Shown: in pieces, positions 31,135-39,905 of the stretch
How the letters are laid out: each line of letters opens with the position of its first letter
Position numbering within the stretch: position 1 is the stretch's first letter
Assembly: GCF_015221995.1 (NCBI RefSeq)
Contig: NZ_JADFFM010000002.1
Coordinates: 1,736,001 to 1,800,000 of the forward strand
Length of the DNA: 64,000 bases
DNA from: Mucilaginibacter boryungensis
Lineage (GTDB): Bacteria; Bacteroidota; Bacteroidia; Sphingobacteriales; Sphingobacteriaceae
Direction of reading: 5' to 3'
Program-made: the position numbers and the translations under genes
The notes under the pieces: model-generated
What the model was told of the DNA's origin: nothing
Seen by the model: the letters and a program-made list of their open reading frames with translations, nothing else
Databases searched by the model: none

Positions 31135-33246
31135 CTACTTCAATACCTGGTAGGTGATGAAGCTAATTACATATGCCAGTACGGTCATATAAGCAAATTG
31201 GGCTGCGGGCCAGCGCCAGTTTTTGGTTTCACGGTACACTACGGCTATAGTACTTGCGCACTGCATAGCAAAAGCATAAAACATCATTAATGAAAATGCT
31301 ACAGCCACAGTAAACACGGGCTGCCCTGTTTTGGGATTAATGGCATTGGCCATTTTCTTTTGTACGGTTTCCAGTTTATCGGCATCGCCATCAACGCTAT
31401 AAATAGTAGCCATGGTACCTACAAACACTTCGCGGGCGGCAAAGGATGTAATAAGCGCAATACCTATTTTCCAATCGAAACCTAAAGGGCGAATAACCGG
31501 TTCAATTACATGACCTAATACACCGGCATAACTACCTTCTAATTTTTCAGACGCGATAGCATGGCGCATGTCATTTGCGTTCATGGTTTTATACTGGGGC
31601 TGTTTATACTTTTTATCAATGTTTGCAAAGCGCTTACCGGGGCCGTAGCTGGCCATTACCCACAGGATAACCGATACAGCAATAATTACTTTACCTGCCT
31701 GCAATACAAAAGCTTTCGCTCTATCGTACATAGAATGCAGCACATTGCTCCAACGCGGCATACGGTATACCGGAAGTTCCATTATAAAATAGCCCCGTTC
31801 GCGGCCTTTTAAAATAAACTTAAATACATAGGCTACTACCATGGCTGAAACCAAACTGAGCACATACATAGCGGTTAGGGCCAGGCCCTGCATGTTGAAT
31901 ATCCACCATACATTGCGGTTAGGTACTACCAAAGCAATCAGCAAGGTATAAACAGGTAACCGGGCCGAACAGGTAACTAATGGGGTAACCATAATGGTAA
32001 TCATCCTGTCTTTCCAGTTCTCAATAGTACGGGTGCTCATTATAGATGGCACGGCACAGGCAAAGCCGCCTATCAGCGGCACTACCGATTTCCCGTTAAG
32101 GCCAACCTTACGCATGATCTTGTCCATCATAAACGTAACTCGCGACATGTAACCGGTATCTTCCAGTATAGATATAAAGGCAAACAGGATAGCAATTTGC
32201 GGGATGAACACCATAACCCCGCTTAAACCACCAACTATACCATCGGCAAGTAAATTGGTGGCCGGCCCGGCGGGCAGCACCTGGTGCAATTTATCCTGCA
32301 CCCAAACAAAAGCATCAGCTATCAGCTCCATCGGATAAGCCGACCAGGCAAATATCGATTGGAACATGAACAATAAAATGGCAAGGAAAATAATCAGGCC
32401 AAATATTTTATGCGTTAGTATTTTATCAATGCGGTTGCTGTTGCTTTCGCCTTGTATGCCTTCGGGTTTTTTAACCGTTTCGGCTAAGAGTTCGTTTATA
32501 AAATAATAGCGGGCAATGGTTTCGGTTGCCTGCGCCTTTTGCGAGTGGAAGGCGTGCACCGCTTCCAAATCTTCAATGCGCTGGCTTTGCTCGGGCGTTA
32601 AAAACTTCAGGTGTTCGTGCTGGTGCGCCAGTTGCAAAGCAAAATATGGATTATCAGTGGGTATTTCCTTGGCTATATTAGCAATTAATCCTGGCGCTAT
32701 GGCGGTTACGTCAATGCTTTCTTGCTGCAGCGCAAACTTGTTGGCGAAAGATATGGCCTCTTTTAGTTTATCAATACCGTCAACCCTGCGCGCGGCGATA
32801 GGGATAACCGGCACCCCCAATCTCATAGCGAACTTGTTGATGTCGATACTAATCAGGTTCTTATTGGCCAGGTCCATCATGTTCAAGGCCACAATTACCG
32901 GTATCTTTAAATCGGCCACCTGGGTATAAAGTAGCAGATTACGCTTAAGATTGGTTGCGTCCAGCACCATCACAACCAAGTCGGGTTGATGCGGGTTATG
33001 GCTATCGGCCAAAACAGAAAATACGATAGATTCGTCCTGGCTTTTGGGGTAGAGGCTATAAGTGCCAGGTAAGTCAATAATCTCGGCATGGCGGCCATCG
33101 GGCAAATCGCAATAGCCTATTTTTTTATCAACGGTAACCCCCGGAAAATTTCCAATTTTTTGATTAAGCCCGGTTAAAACATTAAAGAGTGTTGATTTAC
33201 CGGTATTAGGATTCCCTACAAGTGCAACTCTCAGCTCGGCTTTCAA
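31135..33246 (-). CDS. feoB: ferrous iron transporter FeoB
   Basis: 703 residues. The cytoplasmic G domain has GNPNTGKS (11-18), GNFPGVTVDKK, DLPGTYSLYP and NMMD. The membrane part follows with the Gate motifs, including CSARLPVYTL and the FAAREVFVGTM region. It transports Fe2+ across the inner membrane. The initiating codon is TTG at 33246: the feoA stop lies 9 bases upstream and no in-frame ATG occurs before the G domain. Co-transcribed with feoA. Confidence 0.98.
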   Translation of the reverse strand: MKAELRVALVGNPNTGKSTLFNVLTGLNQKIGNFPGVTVDKKIGYCDLPDGRHAEIIDLPGTYSLYPKSQDESIVFSVLADSHNPHQPDLVVMVLDATNLKRNLLLYTQVADLKIPVIVALNMMDLANKNLISIDINKFAMRLGVPVIPIAARRVDGIDKLKEAISFANKFALQQESIDVTAIAPGLIANIAKEIPTDNPYFALQLAHQHEHLKFLTPEQSQRIEDLEAVHAFHSQKAQATETIARYYFINELLAETVKKPEGIQGESNSNRIDKILTHKIFGLIIFLAILLFMFQSIFAWSAYPMELIADAFVWVQDKLHQVLPAGPATNLLADGIVGGLSGVMVFIPQIAILFAFISILEDTGYMSRVTFMMDKIMRKVGLNGKSVVPLIGGFACAVPSIMSTRTIENWKDRMITIMVTPLVTCSARLPVYTLLIALVVPNRNVWWIFNMQGLALTAMYVLSLVSAMVVAYVFKFILKGRERGYFIMELPVYRMPRWSNVLHSMYDRAKAFVLQAGKVIIAVSVILWVMASYGPGKRFANIDKKYKQPQYKTMNANDMRHAIASEKLEGSYAGVLGHVIEPVIRPLGFDWKIGIALITSFAAREVFVGTMATIYSVDGDADKLETVQKKMANAINPKTGQPVFTVAVAFSLMMFYAFAMQCASTIAVVYRETKNWRWPAAQFAYMTVLAYVISFITYQVLK

Positions 33247-33255
33247 TTCAATTCG

Positions 33256-33471
33256 CTATTGCAGAATAATGGTCGAGGCTTCCCTTTTACGTAAACTTAA
33301 CTGGTAGCCCGATACATTGATAGCGATAGGGTCGCCAAGCGGAGCAATGCGTTCCACTAATACTTCTTCACCGGGTAAACAGCCCATCTCCATCAGTTTT
33401 ACAGACATTTCCAGGTCGGTAAATTCCTTTACTATCCCTTTACTACCTACTTTAAGTTGCGAAAGCCTCAT
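33256..33471 (-). CDS. feoA: FeoA, ferrous iron transport accessory protein
   Basis: 71 residues with the SH3-like beta-barrel typical of FeoA, including LKVGSKGIVKEF, MEMGCLPGEEVLVE and PIAINVSGYQLSLRKREA. It is thought to interact with FeoB and support its activity. First gene of the feoAB operon, with a near-consensus promoter 22 bases upstream. An AT-rich near-palindrome in the spacer could be a metal-regulator site, but no firm Fur box was seen. Confidence 0.96.
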   Translation of the reverse strand: MRLSQLKVGSKGIVKEFTDLEMSVKLMEMGCLPGEEVLVERIAPLGDPIAINVSGYQLSLRKREASTIILQ

Positions 33472-33492
33472 TAGTCGTTATTTAGAACGATT

Positions 33493-33524
33493 CAAATGTA
33501 GAGGTTATTTAAATTAAATCCAAA
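33493..33524 (-). promoter_or_regulatory. feoAB promoter (Bacteroidota sigma-ABfr type)
   Basis: On the minus strand TTTG (complement of 33521-33524) is separated by exactly 20 bases from TACATTTG (complement of 33493-33500), matching TTTG-N19-21-TAnnTTTG. The spacer holds an ATTTAAAT palindromic core. The start codon is 22 bases beyond the -7 box. Confidence 0.75.
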
Positions 33525-33574
33525 TAAGCAATGTGATTCTTTTGTAAAAAGTTTGTATAGATTATTGCCCTTTA

Positions 33575-36397
33575 TTAACGCATGATAATCAAGCCATTAT
33601 TCTTGTTCTCGCCGCCAACTTTAGTTATTTTATATACCAATTTCATATAAAAATATTGGCCCAGGGTGTTAGTTTGGTTATTTGTAATTACGCCGGTTGT
33701 ACTAATAGATCGTTGCAGGCCCGAATTCTGGTTCAACAGATCGAACGCGTTTAGTGAGAGTGTTAAATTTTGTTTCTCTAAAAAATAATGCTCAATACCT
33801 GCATTCCATAAATAATATGAAGTATTGGCGCTGGCGGGTTGCCCGCGGTAAAGTGTTTGGTTGATATCGCTAAAAATGCGCCAGCCTTTAACCGGCAGCA
33901 CGCTTGCACTGGCGTTATTGCTATAAGTAAAATAGCTCCTGTCGGCTACATGCTGGTACGAGTTTACGGCATTGTTGTATGTTCCGTAAAAGCGCAGGCT
34001 TAGCTGAAGTTTTTCCTTGTCGTAACTTGTGCCGGCATTTAAAGCAGGCGATATACGCGTAACCGCATTACGGTTACCATTTATAAAATTAATGTTACGG
34101 TTAACTGATGAATAAGAACCAAAACTATATTTCAGGCCTTTTATTTTTGTGGGCCTGCCTACATTAAAGCCGCCGCTAAAATTAAAATTTCCATCAACAT
34201 TTATAGGTTTAGAGGTGGTGATGCCGTTTGCATCCACAGTGCTGGCGGTTGAAAAACCATTCCAGGTGGTATTGTAATTAATGTAAAAGTTAATGTAATT
34301 GTTATTCTTGAAATCGTAATAGTTATAATTGACGTTAGCATTAAGCGATCGCGACTGGGTAAGGTCGGGGTTGCCCTGACGGATATATAACTGATTAGTA
34401 TTGTTAAACACCGTTTGCAGATCGGTCGCCGATGGCAGGGAAACATTGGTACCCACATTAAAATATAAATTATACCCATTTTTTTTGCGATAACTAAAGC
34501 TGGCATTAGGAACAAAAGCCCAGCTATCACGGCTTACGTTATTGGCTACATTGTTGGCATACGATATACCATGCAAGCCCTGTTCGGCAACCGCGGCATT
34601 AACTGATAAGGTGTATGATTCGCCCCCCTTGCTTAAACCGGCGGTAGTGGTATACTTATGGCTCCTGTTATCAGAGTTGCCGCTGTATAAAGGGTTAAAT
34701 ATTTCATAATTTCCAGTGACAGCGTTGTAATCAACCGTGTACTGGTTAGCGTTTTGTTTTCGGATATCTGCAGTTTGACTAATATTCAGTGATAGCTTTT
34801 TTGCCTTGTTTAACTGGCGTACAAAGGATGCGGTACTTGTTAAAAAGCTGGCATTATTATCCTGCGATGCCTGCTGATTAGTATTAGTGCTGGGCTGACT
34901 GCTTACAAAATAGCGGGTGGTTGCCTGGTTAATGTAATCGGCGTTGTTAGCCGAGTAATTCCCGGTTGTGTAAAGATTAAGCGAACCCTTGCCATTGTGG
35001 AATTTATGGTTCAATGTAAACTGGCCCCCATAAGCCGGACTGTGGGTTGTTTGGTCAAGCAGTTGGCGGATATTGTTTACACTATCGGCAGTTTGCCTGG
35101 CGGTTCCTGATGATAATAACGAATAATTTTTCTTTAAACTGTACGAAAAGTTAGGCTTAAATACTAAATTGTTCAAACTGTCTATCTTATATTCCATGTT
35201 AACCGAAAGCCGGTAACTGTTACTGGTGTTGTTTCCATTGCTAAACTGATTCGTAAACAAATTATTAGGTACATCCTGTAAATTAGATGTTTGGCTGATA
35301 TCGTTTTTAGAGATGACAGTTACAAAGCTGGTATTGAATTTCAATTGACCTTTTTTGCCGTATTCGTCAGTATAATTCAACCCTGCGGTATGGTTAGTAA
35401 TCAGACCGCCATTAACTCCTGAAAACGCATTGTTAATATTAGCCCGTCCATTGGCGCCAATATAAATACTATTAGAACCATCGCTTGAGCCAAAGGTGCT
35501 GAAAGCATTGCCGCCTGCAAAATTATTAAGGTCTTCGTATGAAAAGCCGGATTCGTTAACATTATTGCTTAACGATAGGATAGACATTTGTTTTTTATTA
35601 TCAAAATGGTTCATGTTAAACTGGCCCAGGTAGCGGTTATCATTACCGCGGGCTGCCGCCATGTTGCCAAACCAGCCTTTCTTTTTATCGGCTTTTAGGG
35701 TAACGTTCATTACCTTATTGCGTTCGCCGTCATCAATCCCGGTATTCTTGGCTTTATCGGTTTTATCATCAATAATCTGTACTTTATCAATGGCATCAGC
35801 CGGCAGGTTTTTCGTTACAGCTTTGGGGTCGTTGCCAAAAAACTCTTTACCATCAACCAATACCTTTTTTACCTCCTGTCCCTGAGCGGTAATTTTGCCA
35901 TCCTTATCAACATCAACACCGGGTATCTTTTTAAACAGTTGCTCAACGTTATCGTTCTTTTGTGTTTTGTACGATCCGGCGTTAAATTCAACAGTATCTT
36001 TCTTAATGGTGACAGGCGCTTTTTCTGCCGAAATGTTTACCTGATTTAAATTGCGTACTTCATTTTCCATGGTTAGCGTACCCAAATCAACAAAAGGTTT
36101 TTGCGCGGTAACATTAAAGTGTACCACTTTATGTTTTAACCCTAATTGAGAAATAATGATACGATAGCTCCCGTTGGCAATACCTGGTATTTCAAGCGCC
36201 CCGTTCTTATCGGTCATAGTGCTTTTAACTATAGATGAATCGGGCCCGTTTAATATAACCGATGCTGTCGCAAACTCAACAGGTTCGTTTTGGGTATTAA
36301 TAACTTTTGCCTTGATTAAACGTTTAGGTGCCTGACCGAAAGCCGTGCCAAATGCAACTAATAAAATAAAGAGAATTGGGTATAAAGTTTTCTTCAT
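33575..36397 (-). CDS. outer-membrane beta-barrel protein, TonB-receptor-like with plug and carboxypeptidase-like domain
   Basis: 940 residues with a signal peptide ending FGQA. Residues ~25-115 are a carboxypeptidase-regulatory-like beta-sandwich (VEFATASVILNGPDSS). A plug-like domain with NDNVEQLFKKIPGVDVDKDGKI and VKKVLVDGKEFFGNDPKA follows, as in the outer-membrane barrel family related to TonB-dependent receptors. The rest is a large barrel, ending NTLGQYFYMKLVYKI. There is no SusD partner, so glycan uptake is not indicated. Downstream on the same strand is feoAB, but feoA has its own promoter. A 19-bp palindrome lies upstream. Confidence 0.9.
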   Translation of the reverse strand: MKKTLYPILFILLVAFGTAFGQAPKRLIKAKVINTQNEPVEFATASVILNGPDSSIVKSTMTDKNGALEIPGIANGSYRIIISQLGLKHKVVHFNVTAQKPFVDLGTLTMENEVRNLNQVNISAEKAPVTIKKDTVEFNAGSYKTQKNDNVEQLFKKIPGVDVDKDGKITAQGQEVKKVLVDGKEFFGNDPKAVTKNLPADAIDKVQIIDDKTDKAKNTGIDDGERNKVMNVTLKADKKKGWFGNMAAARGNDNRYLGQFNMNHFDNKKQMSILSLSNNVNESGFSYEDLNNFAGGNAFSTFGSSDGSNSIYIGANGRANINNAFSGVNGGLITNHTAGLNYTDEYGKKGQLKFNTSFVTVISKNDISQTSNLQDVPNNLFTNQFSNGNNTSNSYRLSVNMEYKIDSLNNLVFKPNFSYSLKKNYSLLSSGTARQTADSVNNIRQLLDQTTHSPAYGGQFTLNHKFHNGKGSLNLYTTGNYSANNADYINQATTRYFVSSQPSTNTNQQASQDNNASFLTSTASFVRQLNKAKKLSLNISQTADIRKQNANQYTVDYNAVTGNYEIFNPLYSGNSDNRSHKYTTTAGLSKGGESYTLSVNAAVAEQGLHGISYANNVANNVSRDSWAFVPNASFSYRKKNGYNLYFNVGTNVSLPSATDLQTVFNNTNQLYIRQGNPDLTQSRSLNANVNYNYYDFKNNNYINFYINYNTTWNGFSTASTVDANGITTSKPINVDGNFNFSGGFNVGRPTKIKGLKYSFGSYSSVNRNINFINGNRNAVTRISPALNAGTSYDKEKLQLSLRFYGTYNNAVNSYQHVADRSYFTYSNNASASVLPVKGWRIFSDINQTLYRGQPASANTSYYLWNAGIEHYFLEKQNLTLSLNAFDLLNQNSGLQRSISTTGVITNNQTNTLGQYFYMKLVYKITKVGGENKNNGLIIMR

Positions 36398-36455
36398 AGT
36401 ATAATTACAGTAGTAATAATAAATGTGTTACTAAGATGACTATTTCATTAGTTAC

Positions 36456-36474
36456 TTTACGAAATATTCGTAAA
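36456..36474. promoter_or_regulatory. perfect 19-bp palindrome, candidate operator
   Basis: TTTACGAA-ATA-TTCGTAAA has perfect 8-bp arms around a 3-base centre. It is 59 bases upstream of the barrel gene ATG and close to AT-rich sequence that could include its promoter. No known regulator is assigned. Confidence 0.55.
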
Positions 36475-36544
36475 TACAACAAAAATTTTACTTCTTTGCT
36501 AAATAGACACGGGGAAATTGCAGGTGTTACACCCGGAAAGGCAC

Positions 36545-36652
36545 TTATTTTGATTTATAAAAATGCGGGCAGTTGCAGCTCTTTTTAAAAATGCCGCACG
36601 AATTAAGGCCCAGGCAGGCCAAAATCAATACCATGTATTTAATTTTTCGCAT
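36545..36652 (-). CDS. 35-residue Cys-rich mini-lipoprotein
   Basis: A reading frame too short for most callers: ATG at 36652, TAA at 36545. The product has a signal-like hydrophobic run and a lipobox LNSC (Cys19), followed by GIFKKSCNCPHFYKSK, i.e. a CxC motif (Cys26, Cys28) right after the anchor. It overlaps the vanZ stop by 14 bases in another frame, suggesting translational coupling at the end of the gcvH-vanZ operon. Function unknown; the CNC pair might bind metal or a haem-like cofactor, but this is only a suggestion. Confidence 0.75.
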   Translation of the reverse strand: MRKIKYMVLILACLGLNSCGIFKKSCNCPHFYKSK

Positions 36653-37028
36653 TTGTTGAAGCGTATAATATTACTAAGGTACCAAAAACTCCCATACCTG
36701 CGCCAACAGCGTCTGAAAATAGATCAGCCCACTCGGCGCCGCGCCAGGTAAAAACAAATAGTTGCAGTACTTCTATTAGCGCACCATAGGATAACGCTAT
36801 TATAAATACTTTTAGTGCATCAATAACGGCAAAATTATCTGTACTGTGTTTTCTGATAAAGCCGTTGCACATCAACACGGTCAATACAAAAAATAAACCG
36901 CAATGCACCAGTTTATCAAATCCCGGGAAAAATAGGTGCGAATGCCCTACCGAGCCGAATGATATACTGCACAATATTAAAATAAGTAAGGCCCACAAAA
37001 TTGCGGGCCTGTGATATTTAAAAAGCAT
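36639..37028 (-). CDS. VanZ family membrane protein
   Basis: 129 residues with four predicted membrane helices. VanZ-like motifs are present: FPGFDKLVHCGLFFVL near 34-49 and EVLQLFVFTWRGAEWADLFSDAVGAGMG near 86-113. Despite the name, there is no evidence for a glycopeptide-resistance role here. It lies 9 bases downstream of gcvH and overlaps the mini-lipoprotein gene. Confidence 0.88.
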   Translation of the reverse strand: MLFKYHRPAILWALLILILCSISFGSVGHSHLFFPGFDKLVHCGLFFVLTVLMCNGFIRKHSTDNFAVIDALKVFIIALSYGALIEVLQLFVFTWRGAEWADLFSDAVGAGMGVFGTLVILYASTNAKN

Positions 37029-37037
37029 TCTATTAAA

Positions 37038-37418
37038 TTATGCGCCAACAATAGCCTGGTAGGCATCTGCTGTAAGTAAACCGTCTACATCAGCTGCATT
37101 TGCCAGGCTAACCTTTACCATCCATCCATCGCCATAAGGGTCGGTGTTCACCAGTTCGGGCTGACTATCAAGTTTTGAATTAACTTCAAGTACGGTCCCG
37201 GTTACCGGCATAAACAGGTCTGATACTGTTTTAACAGCCTCTACAGTGCCAAAAACATCTTCACTTGCCACCTCTTTTCCTACCGAAGTGATATCTACAT
37301 AAACAATATCACCCAATTCGCGCTGCGCAAATTCGGTAATGCCAATATATGCTTCGCCGCCTTCAACGCGTATCCACTCGTGGTCTTTGGTGTATTTTAA
37401 TTCAGCTGGAAAGTTCAT
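37038..37418 (-). CDS. gcvH: glycine cleavage system H protein
   Basis: 126 residues, the standard length. The lipoyl carrier lysine sits in VEAVKTVSDLF (Lys63), within a conserved biotinyl/lipoyl fold beginning KYTKDHEWIRVE. It shuttles the aminomethyl group from the P to the T protein; gcvP and gcvT are not in this window. First gene of a short operon with vanZ and the mini-lipoprotein. Confidence 0.97.
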   Translation of the reverse strand: MNFPAELKYTKDHEWIRVEGGEAYIGITEFAQRELGDIVYVDITSVGKEVASEDVFGTVEAVKTVSDLFMPVTGTVLEVNSKLDSQPELVNTDPYGDGWMVKVSLANAADVDGLLTADAYQAIVGA

Positions 37419-37443
37419 AGTTGTTTTTTAGTTTTTGTCCGCC

Positions 37444-37451
37444 CAAAAATA
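37444..37451 (-). promoter_or_regulatory. -7 box of the gcvH operon
   Basis: Minus strand TATTTTTG fits TAnnTTTG and lies 26 bases before the ATG. The -33 partner is not clear. Confidence 0.45.
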
Positions 37452-37522
37452 ATAAAAGTTGTGAGAATACAGCAGGCCCGCCATAATGAAACATAGCGAT
37501 GGTTTTCAAACTCATTGCTATA

Positions 37523-37545
37523 TGATAGTATTGTTAATATTATCA
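37523..37545. promoter_or_regulatory. near-perfect inverted repeat upstream of the DUF4142 gene
   Basis: tgatagtatt (37523-37532) and aatattatca (37536-37545) are complementary except for one base, around a gtt centre. It is 91 bases upstream of the ATG, in an AT-rich divergent region. It could be an operator or a small hairpin; no promoter box was firmly placed. Confidence 0.3.
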
Positions 37546-37635
37546 TTAACCACAAATAAATTAAAAATACAATTCAATTAATTAAAACTTAAAAACGAGG
37601 TGTTTGTAGTTAATTAAAATTAACAAACAATAACC

Positions 37636-38232
37636 ATGAAAAAGCTTATTTATTTAATGATGATGTGTTGCGCTGCCTGGACGGTACAATCATGCAGCGG
37701 AACAAAATCCAGTACTGAAGCAGCAGACAGCGCTAATAGTGCTAAAATTGACACTGCTAAAAAAGACAGCAGCACAGCAGGCGCACCAGCCATTACTGTA
37801 AACGAAACTGATTCGAAATTTGCTGTGGATGCGGCTAATGGCGGTATGGCCGAAGTTGCCTTATCTAAACTGGCGCAAACAAAAGCTACCAATGCTAAAG
37901 CAAAAGAATTTGCCAGCATGATGATAACTGACCATACCAAAGCAAATGATGAACTAATGGCATTAGCTAAAAGCAAAAACATTACCTTACCCGCTACTAT
38001 AAGCGATGATAAACAAAAAACTGCCGATGATCTTTCAAAAAAATCGGGTGCCGATTTTGACAAAGATTATATAGATAAAATGCTTGATGATCATAAGAAA
38101 ACCGTCTCTATGTTTGAAGATGAATCTAAAAATGCAAAAGACCCTGACATTAAGGCGTTTGTTGATAAAACGCTACCTACATTGAAAATGCATTTACAGC
38201 ATGTACAAACCATTAAAGATGGAATGAAATAG
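37636..38232 (+). CDS. DUF4142 lipoprotein
   Basis: 198 residues. The lipobox QSC is at Cys20, followed by a Ser/Ala/Asp-rich linker to about 58. Residues ~60-198 form a helical DUF4142 bundle with FAVDAANGGMAEVALSKLA, AKEFASMMITDHTKANDELM and PTLKMHLQHVQTIKDG, having conserved His residues (DHTK, DHKK, LKMHL). The fold resembles ferritin-like helical bundles, but function is unknown. It ends at a good terminator. Confidence 0.9.
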   Translation: MKKLIYLMMMCCAAWTVQSCSGTKSSTEAADSANSAKIDTAKKDSSTAGAPAITVNETDSKFAVDAANGGMAEVALSKLAQTKATNAKAKEFASMMITDHTKANDELMALAKSKNITLPATISDDKQKTADDLSKKSGADFDKDYIDKMLDDHKKTVSMFEDESKNAKDPDIKAFVDKTLPTLKMHLQHVQTIKDGMK

Positions 38233-38254
38233 CCGTACAGCCTATACCGGTTTG

Positions 38255-38284
38255 AACGGGACACTTTGAAAGAGGGGTCCCGTT
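38255..38284 (+). terminator. terminator after the DUF4142 gene
   Basis: An 8-bp stem aacgggac/gtcccgtt with a 14-base loop is followed directly by TTTCTTTTAG. It is 22 bases after the stop codon. Confidence 0.8.
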
Positions 38285-38336
38285 TTCTTTTAGTTTATTT
38301 TTCAGCCACAACACTAATTCGTATAATTGCGTAGCT

Positions 38337-39356
38337 ATGTCTGCACCTATTGTAACCGGTTTAATGGCCTACGGCATGTCTGGCAGGATATTTCAGGCGC
38401 CATTTTTAAGTACGCACCCTGGCTTTAAATTGAAGGCAGTTGTTGAGCGCAGCCGGAAAATAATGGCTGGTACATATCCGGGTATTGTTAGTTATAATAC
38501 TGTAGACGAGTTGCTGAACGACCCTGAAATTGAACTGATTGTAGTCAATACACCAGGGTATACCCACTTTGATTTTGCCCGGCAAGCTTTAAAAGCCGGG
38601 AAGCATGTGCTGATAGAAAAACCCGTAGCTGCTACCACTGCCGAATTTAAAGCTTTATATGATTTATCCCGCGAAACTGGTAACCACGTAATGGTATATC
38701 AGAACCGCCGTTGGGACAGCGATTTTTTAGCAGTTAAACAAGTAATAGAAAGCGGACGTTTGGGCAACCTGATAGAGGTTAATTTTAGGTATGACAGGTA
38801 CAAACCCGAGTTAAGCCCTAAAAAGTTTAAGGAGGATGCAACCCTACCGCCCAATGGTTTAGTGTATGACCTTGGCCCGCATTTGATAGACCAGGCAATT
38901 AGTTTGTTTGGGCGACCGCTGTCTTTCCGCAAGATAACGGCTATTCATCGCGAAAATTCGGAAGTGATCGATTATTTCAGCTTTCAATTGACCTATCCAA
39001 ACCAATTGAATGTAAATTTAACATCGGGTTTGCTGATAGCGGGGCCGCTGCCATCGTTTGTGGTGCATGGTACTTTGGGCAGCTTTATTAAGAATAGATG
39101 TGATGTGCAGGAAGAACAATTGGATAAAAATATGAAACCAACCGACCCAGCTTATGGGCAGGAGCCGGCTGGTTGCGAAGGCAAACTTATTTTAGCAGAT
39201 TTAGATGACAAAAAACATACCGAACAAATTACATCGCTAAAAGGGGATTACACACATTTATTTGAAGCCGTTTATCAGACTATCCGTAATAACGCGTTAT
39301 ATCCTATAACTGAAGAACATATAGCCTGGCAGATGGAATTGCTGGAGGCTGAATAG
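38337..39356 (+). CDS. Gfo/Idh/MocA family oxidoreductase
   Basis: 339 residues with an N-terminal Rossmann fold (GLMAYGMSGRIFQAPFL), EKPVAATTAEF and YQNRRWDSDFLAVKQVI, followed by the alpha/beta domain with GLVYDLGPHLIDQAISLFG. Active-site-like Lys in EKP and an Asp-x-x-xHLID motif are seen. It probably reduces or oxidises a polyol or sugar-like substrate with NAD(P); specific substrate unknown. A weak -7-like TATAATTG is about 20 bases before the ATG. The following thioredoxin-fold gene is 33 bases away and may be co-transcribed. Confidence 0.93.
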   Translation: MSAPIVTGLMAYGMSGRIFQAPFLSTHPGFKLKAVVERSRKIMAGTYPGIVSYNTVDELLNDPEIELIVVNTPGYTHFDFARQALKAGKHVLIEKPVAATTAEFKALYDLSRETGNHVMVYQNRRWDSDFLAVKQVIESGRLGNLIEVNFRYDRYKPELSPKKFKEDATLPPNGLVYDLGPHLIDQAISLFGRPLSFRKITAIHRENSEVIDYFSFQLTYPNQLNVNLTSGLLIAGPLPSFVVHGTLGSFIKNRCDVQEEQLDKNMKPTDPAYGQEPAGCEGKLILADLDDKKHTEQITSLKGDYTHLFEAVYQTIRNNALYPITEEHIAWQMELLEAE

Positions 39357-39389
39357 ATGAAATACCTTTATTAAAAAATACTTAAAACC

Positions 39390-39896
39390 ATGAAACGCAT
39401 ACTGCTTTTATTAATCCTTATCGCTACGGTTAGCTGTATACAAGCACAAAAAGCCGATACGGCTGTGAAGCCAAAACCTATCGCGCCATTCCGTATTTTA
39501 ACCTCTGATAGCACCTGGTTTACCCCTGCAAACTTAAAAAAGGAGAAACCGGTGGTTATTATTTACTTCTCGCCCGATTGCAGCCACTGCCAGCGGATGA
39601 TGTATGAGTTAAAGCCCAAACTGAACCAGTTAAAAAATATCCAGATAGTGATGATCACTTGGTCTAAAGATTATGATATCCGTGGCATTCGTGAATTTAG
39701 ACGTGATTACGACCTGAAAAAATACGTAAACTTTACACTTGGCACCGAAGGCTATACCATGCTGGTGCAAAAATATTACGAAGTTAAAACCACCCCCTAT
39801 ATTGCCATGTATAACAGCGCGCATAAATGGGTGAAAGCATTTGATAAAGTACCCAAAACTGAAGACGTTTTGGCCAGCGCGAAAGCTTTAAAATAA
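39390..39896 (+). CDS. exported thioredoxin-fold protein
   Basis: 168 residues with an N-terminal signal (possibly a lipobox at TVSC, Cys16). The thioredoxin-like core has VVIIYFSPDCSHCQRMMYEL, with a C-S-H-C active site at 64-67, and a cis-Pro-type segment TTPYIAMYN. A periplasmic or membrane-anchored thiol oxidoreductase is likely. It follows the Gfo/Idh gene. A palindromic repeat element lies 10 bases beyond its stop codon. Confidence 0.85.
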   Translation: MKRILLLLILIATVSCIQAQKADTAVKPKPIAPFRILTSDSTWFTPANLKKEKPVVIIYFSPDCSHCQRMMYELKPKLNQLKNIQIVMITWSKDYDIRGIREFRRDYDLKKYVNFTLGTEGYTMLVQKYYEVKTTPYIAMYNSAHKWVKAFDKVPKTEDVLASAKALK

Positions 39897-39905
39897 CCCT
39901 TTACA

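Noticed and set aside
32516..32929. 137-codon plus-strand frame
   Set aside because: Antisense to feoB; Ser/Cys/Leu-rich without recognisable features.
33500..33524. Fur or DtxR box in the feoAB promoter
   Set aside because: The AT-rich spacer only approximates a palindrome and does not match a consensus I can state.
36563..36751. 62-codon plus-strand frame
   Set aside because: Antisense to the vanZ end and the mini-lipoprotein, which has a convincing lipobox.
37650..38063. 137-codon minus-strand hydrophobic frame
   Set aside because: Antisense to the DUF4142 lipoprotein; hydrophobicity arises from its Lys/Ala codons.
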